Shown: positions 32,102-37,271 of the stretch, one piece after another
How positions within the stretch are numbered: position 1 is the stretch's first letter
Layout of the letters: each line of letters opens with the position of its first letter
Source: Betaproteobacteria bacterium
GTDB taxonomy: Bacteria > Pseudomonadota > Gammaproteobacteria > Burkholderiales > SG8-39
Assembly: GCA_947478805.1 (NCBI GenBank)
Contig: CANJXQ010000023.1
Location: forward strand, 1-37,271
Length of the DNA stretch: 37,271 nucleotides
Direction: 5' to 3'
Made by a program: the position numbers and the translations under genes
The notes under the pieces: generated by a model
What the model was told of the DNA's origin: nothing
Seen by the model: the letters and a program-made list of their open reading frames with translations, nothing else
Databases searched by the model: none

Positions 32102-34864
32102 TTGAGCAAAACGCTCGTTCTTGTTGACGGCTCCTCCTATTTGTATCGCGCATTCCACGCGATGCCTGACCTCAGGAATGCCGCAGGCGAGCCGACGGGG
32201 GCGATCTACGGCGTCCTCAACATGCTGCGACGGCTGATTGCCGATTTCAAAGCAAAGGACGTGGATCTACGCTGTGCCTGCATCTTCGACGCAAAGGGCA
32301 AGACCTTTCGAGATGACTGGTACCCGGAATACAAGGCCAATCGCCCGCCAATGCCCGATGAATTGGCGCAACAGATTGGGCCGCTCCATGATTGCATTCG
32401 CGCCATGGGGTGGCCTCTGATCAGCATCGAAGGCGTCGAAGCCGACGATGTCATCGGCACACTTGCGCGTCGGGCTGAAGCGGATGGGATGGAGTGTGTG
32501 GTGTCAACCGGCGACAAGGATCTGGCTCAGCTTGTCACTCGGCATGTAACACTCATCAATACCATGACCAACGAGCGTCTCGATGTCGAAGGCGTGATCG
32601 CAAAATTCGGTGTCCCGCCGGAGCGTATCGTGGATTATTTTTCCTTTGTCGGCGACAGCGTCGACAACGTGCCAGGTGTTCACAAGGCGGGGCCCAAGAC
32701 TGCGGTCAAATGGCTGAAACAGTACGGCACGCTGGACAATGTCGTCGCGCATTCCTCCGAAATCGGCGGAGTTGTGGGGGAAAATCTGCGCAAGTCGCTC
32801 GAGTGGTTGCCGCAGGCGAGGCGCTTGCTGACGGTGAAGTGCGACGTTGAACTTGACGAACAGCCTGAAAGCCTGTCGCTCCGGTCGCGCGATGATGCGC
32901 GGTTGGAAGAGCTTTTTGCACGCTACGGATTCCGGTCCTGGCTGCGCGAAGTTCGCGGCGAAGGGGAGGCAGAATCCGCCGGAGATGTTGCTGCAAGGCC
33001 CGACAAGGCATTCGCGCGCGTCGAGATTGCCGCGGTACCCGCCGCGGAATTCAATTCGACGCGTGACTACGCCTTGATTAGCGAAGAGAGCGTACTGGAA
33101 CTATGGCTGAAACGCCTCGAACAAGCGCCTCTTGCCGCGTTTGATACCGAAACGACCAGTTTGGATCCTTTGGGAGCGAAACTGGTCGGTATCTCGTTCT
33201 CCATCGAGCCTGGCCGCGCGGCCTATGTCCCACTTGCGCACGATTATGCGGGCGCCCCTGCGCAGATTGGCGTTGAGCGCGCGATCGAGATCCTGCGACC
33301 GTGGTTGGAAAACGCGCGCTATCCAAAATTGGGGCAGAACGCGAAGTATGACCAACACGTGCTAGCGAATCATGGCGTCGCGCTGGCGGGCGTCGTCCAC
33401 GACACCTTGCTGCAATCCTATGTACTGGAGAGCCACCAGCGCCACGACATGGACACCCTGGCGCAGCGCGTTCTAGGTGCGAAGACCATTTCCTATGACG
33501 AAGTGACCGGGACTGGCGCCAAACGCATCGGGTTTGAGCAGGTAGAAGTCGGACGCGCTGCCCAATATGCTGCCGAGGATGCGGATGTCACGCTGCAACT
33601 GCATCTGGGAATGTACCCGCGTGTTTGCGCGGAAGACAGGCTCAAGTTTGTCTACGAGTCCATTGAAATGCCGGTGCGGGAAATTCTGTTCCGCATTGAA
33701 CGCAATGGCGTTTTGATTGACACGGGTCTGCTGGCTATCCAGAGCCGCGAGCTTGGGCAAAAGATGATGGAGCTGGAAGCCGGGGCTCATCGCGAAGCGG
33801 GCCAGCCTTTCAATCTCAACTCTCCCAAGCAGATCGCCGAGATATTCTTCGAGCAAAAGGGCATGCCGGTGGTAAAGAAAACGCCCTCTGGTGCACCTTC
33901 AACAGATGAAGAAGTACTCGCCAAGCTGGCCCTCGATCATCCCCTGGCGAAAATGCTGCTTGAATATCGCGAGATTGCCAAGCTGAAATCGACCTACACC
34001 GACAAGCTTCCGCGCATGGTTAATTCTGGGACCGGGCGCGTGCATACTAACTATGGGCAGACCACGGCAGTCACCGGTCGCCTATCGTCCAACGATCCAA
34101 ATTTGCAGAATATCCCCGTACGGACCGCAGAAGGTCGGCGAATTCGCGAAGCATTCGTCGCTCCGGCCGGGTCGGTCATCGTGTCTGCCGACTATTCCCA
34201 GGTCGAGCTGCGCATCATGGCGCACATTTCTGGCGATGAAAATCTGCTGCGCGCCTTTGCGGCCGGCGAAGACGTTCATCGAGCCACTGCCGCCGAGGTT
34301 TTCGGGCGATCCATTGCAGAGGTTACTTCGGAAGAGCGACGTTATGCCAAGGCGATCAATTTTGGCCTCATGTATGGCATGTCCGCTTTTGGCCTGGCAC
34401 AGCAGCTGGGTTTGGAGAGGGCAACTGCACAGGCCTATATCTCCAGCTATTTCGTGCGCTACCCCGGGGTAAAACGTTACATGGATGAGGTGCGAGCCCA
34501 GGCCAAGGACAAGGGCTACGTGGAAACGATATTTGGACGCCGTCTTTGGCTTCCGGAAATTCGATCGTCCAACGCAGCGCGTCGCGGCAACGCGGAGCGT
34601 TCCGCGATCAATGCGCCAATGCAAGGTACTGCGGCCGATCTCATCAAGCTAGCCATGATTGCCGTGCAGGGCTGGCTCGACCGGGAACAGCTCTCGAGCA
34701 AGCTCATCATGCAAGTGCACGACGAATTGGTGCTGGAAGTGCGGCAGGCAGAGATGGATTCCGTCAGGCGCGAATTGCCAGTATTGATGTGTGGGGTCAC
34801 CAGCCTGAGGGCCCCCTTGGTCGTGGACGTTGGTGAGGGCGCGAATTGGGAAGTCGCACACTGA
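32102..34864 (+). CDS. polA: DNA polymerase I
   Basis: 920 residues from a TTG at 32102 (SKTLVLVDGSSYLYRAFHAM), close to the 928 of E. coli; the frame is open 24 codons further upstream but without family match. The 5' nuclease domain has EGVEADDVIGTLARRAE, STGDKDLAQLV and SFVGDSVDNVPGV. The 3'-5' exonuclease appears active: FDTETTSLD (Asp ~346), NAKYDQH and YAAEDADV (~489). Polymerase motifs are A SADYSQVELRIMAH (~696), B RRYAKAINFGLMYG (~745) and C MQVHDELVLEV (~871). It does gap filling, Okazaki primer removal and repair. Divergent from DUF2782 across about 200 bp. Confidence 0.95.
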   Translation: MSKTLVLVDGSSYLYRAFHAMPDLRNAAGEPTGAIYGVLNMLRRLIADFKAKDVDLRCACIFDAKGKTFRDDWYPEYKANRPPMPDELAQQIGPLHDCIRAMGWPLISIEGVEADDVIGTLARRAEADGMECVVSTGDKDLAQLVTRHVTLINTMTNERLDVEGVIAKFGVPPERIVDYFSFVGDSVDNVPGVHKAGPKTAVKWLKQYGTLDNVVAHSSEIGGVVGENLRKSLEWLPQARRLLTVKCDVELDEQPESLSLRSRDDARLEELFARYGFRSWLREVRGEGEAESAGDVAARPDKAFARVEIAAVPAAEFNSTRDYALISEESVLELWLKRLEQAPLAAFDTETTSLDPLGAKLVGISFSIEPGRAAYVPLAHDYAGAPAQIGVERAIEILRPWLENARYPKLGQNAKYDQHVLANHGVALAGVVHDTLLQSYVLESHQRHDMDTLAQRVLGAKTISYDEVTGTGAKRIGFEQVEVGRAAQYAAEDADVTLQLHLGMYPRVCAEDRLKFVYESIEMPVREILFRIERNGVLIDTGLLAIQSRELGQKMMELEAGAHREAGQPFNLNSPKQIAEIFFEQKGMPVVKKTPSGAPSTDEEVLAKLALDHPLAKMLLEYREIAKLKSTYTDKLPRMVNSGTGRVHTNYGQTTAVTGRLSSNDPNLQNIPVRTAEGRRIREAFVAPAGSVIVSADYSQVELRIMAHISGDENLLRAFAAGEDVHRATAAEVFGRSIAEVTSEERRYAKAINFGLMYGMSAFGLAQQLGLERATAQAYISSYFVRYPGVKRYMDEVRAQAKDKGYVETIFGRRLWLPEIRSSNAARRGNAERSAINAPMQGTAADLIKLAMIAVQGWLDREQLSSKLIMQVHDELVLEVRQAEMDSVRRELPVLMCGVTSLRAPLVVDVGEGANWEVAH

Positions 34865-34873
34865 CGCGCGTCG

Positions 34874-34936
34874 TTGACTATAGTCAAAGCGAGGCGGAGA
34901 TTGTGAATTATTGTGAACCTATGGTGAAAAAGGTTC
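34874..34936. promoter_or_regulatory. Palindrome, helically phased repeats and weak hairpin after polA
   Basis: TTGACTATAGTCAA (34874-34887) is a perfect palindrome just after the polA stop. Three 10-bp units starting at 34901, 34911 and 34921 share GTGAA (TTGTGAATTA, TTGTGAACCT, ATGGTGAAAA), one helical turn apart. GAACCT (34915-34920) and AGGTTC (34931-34936) form a weak hairpin followed by TTTAAT. Together they may be a polA terminator and an activator/repressor site for the gene at 35001. Confidence 0.45.
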
Positions 34937-35000
34937 TTTAATATCAATGACTACGCTATTGTCACTGTCATGAGCACGAACAGGCCCCCCACGCCCCAAC

Positions 35001-37088
35001 ATGCAGACCAATACCGACCCAGTTCAGCTGCCAGCGCTTCGCCAGGATCTCAAGCTCCTGCCGGGATCGTCGCATCGTGACGGTTCTCCAAGTTGGCGCA
35101 TTCACGATCCGTTGCGGAATCAATTCTATGAAATCGGTTGGCTCGAGTTCGAGCTGCTTGCCCGTTGGTCCGCGCACGGCGATGTGCAATCCCTGATCGA
35201 GCAGGTGGAGCAGGAAACAACTTTGTCTCCAACGCCGGAGGAAGTTGGGGAGTTACTGCAGTTCTTGGGTATCAATCAGCTACTTGCTCCCGGTTAGGCA
35301 CGCATTCGAAGTGACTTGCGCAATCGCCTGCGGGCAAAATCCTTGCCATGGTACGAGACCTTGTTGCATCACTACCTGTTCTTCCGGGTTCCGCTGATAC
35401 GACCCGACGCGTTCCTGCAACGCACGCTTCCGGTTGTGGAATTGCTGTTTACACGCGCATTCGGCGTTCTCGTATTTCTGGTATTGCTGGTCGATCTGTT
35501 CCTGGTCATGCGTGAGTGGCACTCGTTTCGAGAGTCTTTCTTTCATTTCATGTCGTTGAAGGGCGTTCTCTACTACGCAATCGCCGGTACCTTCGCCAAG
35601 GTCGTTCATGAGTTGGGGCACGCCTACGTTGCCAAGAAGCATGGTGTAAGAGTGCCGGCAATGGGCCTCGCTTTTCTGGTGATGTGGCCTTTTCTCTACA
35701 CAGACACTGCGGAAACCTGGAAACTCTCGGATCGTAAGAAGCAACTCCAGATTTCATCGGCCGGTATGGCGGCAGAACTGGTTCTCGCAATTTTTGCGAC
35801 GTTTTTCTGGAGTATTTGTCCCGAGGGCGGGCTCAAGAGCATCCTCTTCATCCTGGCAACCACGACCTGGGTGATGACGCTCGCGATCAACGCCAGCCCA
35901 TTCATGCGTTTCGACGGCTATTTCGTTCTGTCGGATGCCCTGGATTTTCCCAATTTGCACGAGCGAGGTGCGGCCTGTGCGAACTGGCTGGTTCGAAAAA
36001 CGTTCTTTCGCTTGCAAGCGCCCGATCCGGAACCAAACTTGACCACGCGGCAATTTGCTTTGCTGGTTGTCTTTGCCAGCGTCACGTGGGTGTATCGACT
36101 GACCGTATTTATCGGCATCGCGCTGCTGGTCTATCACATCGCCCTAAAGTTGCTCGGTATTGTCCTTATGATTGTCGAGTTCGTATGGTTCATTGCGGGG
36201 CCCATCGTGCGGGAAATGATCTATATCTGGAAAAACCGGAATCGCGTGAAAGTTGCCTTCGTTCCTCTGACTGCGGCCATTGTTGTTGCGCTGCTGCTGG
36301 TCTGGATGGTTCCTGTGTCAAACCAGGTGACCGCCCCGGCGATTATCCGGGCGGAGGGTGAGCAAGCCATTTTTGCACCGGTCGCGGGTCGGGTGACAAA
36401 GATTGCCGTCAGTGCCGGTCAGCGTGTTGAGTCGGGGGATCTTCTCCTCGTGCTGGAGGCCCCTGAATTGGAGGCGCGAGCGCGCCAGGCTGAAGTGGCC
36501 ATCGATTCCACGCGCGTTGAACTTCAACGAGCGCCGGCAAGTACACGGCAGCAGGAGCAGCGGGCTGTCCTGCAGGAAAAGCTGGCCGAAGCCGTAGCGC
36601 AGCAGTTGGCGGTATCGGAAGAGGCTGACCGGCTTGAGTTGAGGGCATTGCAAGCCGGCACAATTCGGGATATCGCCCCAGATCTTACGAATGGGCGGTG
36701 GGTTAGCACACGCGAGATGCTTCCCACATCAAACCGCTGGGTAAATCCCAAAGAAATGCTGATGCGCGTGGTTTCCGATTCCCCGCCAGTCATCGAGATG
36801 TTTGTCGGCGAAACTCAGATAGAAGCGCTTCAAGTCGGCCAGAGCGTGCGGTTCTACCCGGATGTGCCCAAGATGCCTGCGGTTAGTGGAACGATTGCAT
36901 CGATAGACAAGACGCCGATTCGCCAGATTCAGCAGCCGCTGCTCGCTTCCGGATATGGTGGGAGGCTGGCGACATTCAATGATCCCAAGGAAGGGCTGGT
37001 TGCCTACGATGCCACGTTCAGGGTGTTGATTCGCCCGGTGGGGGAGGTCCCTGTGACCAGCCCGAGCTTTCTATACCAATGTAATTGA
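35001..37088 (+). pseudogene. PqqD-like/peptidase M50/HlyD fusion membrane protein, interrupted by one in-frame TAG
   Basis: One reading frame of 696 codons carries a single TAG at 35295-35297 (codon 99). Before it lies a 98-residue PqqD-like domain (LPALRQDLKLLPGS, WRIHDPLRNQFYEIGWLEFELLARW). Six codons after it, in the same frame, the homologous protein resumes (TTG-CGC, RNRLRAKSLPWYETLLHHYLFFRVPLIRP). The M50 site HELGH is 98 residues into the second part, with FMRFDGYFVLSD later. Several membrane segments are followed by an HlyD/lipoyl-type region (VSAGQRVESGDLLLVLEAPELEAR) and a coiled coil. Intact relatives are single ~700-residue proteins linked to secretion systems. The C-terminus (TSPSFLYQCN) looks shortened. 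Two separate polypeptides or stop read-through remain possible. Confidence 0.72.
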
Positions 37089-37114
37089 GAGTGTAACGGT
37101 TCGAAGTGCTTTTA

Positions 37115-37271
37115 ATAAAGGACTCAGTACTGTCCGGTTAACTAGAGGGGTATCGGCTTGAAAGCCAATACTGACGCGGGTTTCGAGGCAATTGGGGGTG
37201 TCCCCGATTTGAACGGTGTTTGCCTGTTTTCGCTAGCCTGCGAGCTTTTGTTAAGGGCTCGCACCAATGAA
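37115..37271 (+). mobile_element. Possible left end of an insertion sequence (IS4-like), cut by window edge
   Basis: After the shortened M50/HlyD frame, the sequence AGTACTGTCCGGTTAACT begins near 37126 and leads without a gene to an ATGAA at 37267-37271, the very end of the window. From memory this arrangement resembles the upstream end of IS4-family elements whose transposase begins Met-Asn. No terminal repeat can be tested because the other end is outside. The 26 bp before it hold nothing recognisable. Confidence 0.3.

Noticed and set aside
1..37271. tRNA, rRNA, CRISPR array or prophage genes
   Set aside because: None could be recognised by reading; regular arrays present have 12-24 bp periods without spacers, so they are not CRISPR.

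Overview
The window looks like chromosomal DNA of a betaproteobacterium, most likely Burkholderiales. The evidence is high GC by eye, TTG/ATG starts with weak Shine-Dalgarno sites, and betaproteobacterial neighbourhoods: ubiJ-ubiB, a DUF971 gene next to ubiE, a DUF3683-type FAD/Fe-S oxidoreductase next to a HIT protein, and DUF2782 divergent from polA. No rRNA, tRNA or CRISPR was seen.

Layout. 1-3562 (minus): a NodJ-like ABC-2 permease (cut by the window edge), its NodI-like ATPase, an alpha/beta hydrolase, a thioredoxin-like [2Fe-2S] ferredoxin and a VanZ-family membrane protein. 3686-8492 (minus): a luciferase-like flavin oxidoreductase, two tandem paralogous periplasmic binding proteins with no permease nearby, and a sodium:solute symporter with a His-rich tail. 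8639-10918 (minus): ubiB and ubiJ. 10925-19175: an inserted accessory module with livF, livG, livM, livH (minus), an IclR regulator (plus), an internally duplicated protein that may be DUF1805-like (minus), a heme-oxygenase-like diiron protein (minus), a leucine-type binding protein (plus) and a SnoaL/NTF2-like protein (plus). 19212-20355 (minus): ubiE and DUF971. 20470-22607 (plus): phoB and phoR. 22574-25860 (minus): two paralogous large proteins with a PilZ-like C-terminal motif, the second frameshifted. 25875-31902 (minus): HIT protein, a 1298-residue FAD/Fe-S oxidoreductase, a BPSS1780-like membrane protein and DUF2782. 32102-37088 (plus): polA, then a PqqD-like/M50/HlyD membrane protein broken by one in-frame TAG. 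The last ~150 bases may be the end of an insertion sequence.

How it fits together. The usual betaproteobacterial minus-strand block (FAD oxidoreductase, HIT, DUF971, ubiE, ubiJ, ubiB) appears opened twice, once by the PilZ-like pair plus phoBR and once by the Liv/IclR module. The Liv operon now ends 6 bp before ubiJ, so liv transcripts probably continue into ubiquinone genes. The Liv module is the best candidate for an undescribed system. It combines dedicated uptake (binding protein, two permeases, two ATPases), an IclR regulator whose likely operator exactly fills the spacer of the liv promoter, a putative diiron oxygenase, a duplicated protein of unknown function and a SnoaL-like protein. 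Its substrate is not evident from sequence.
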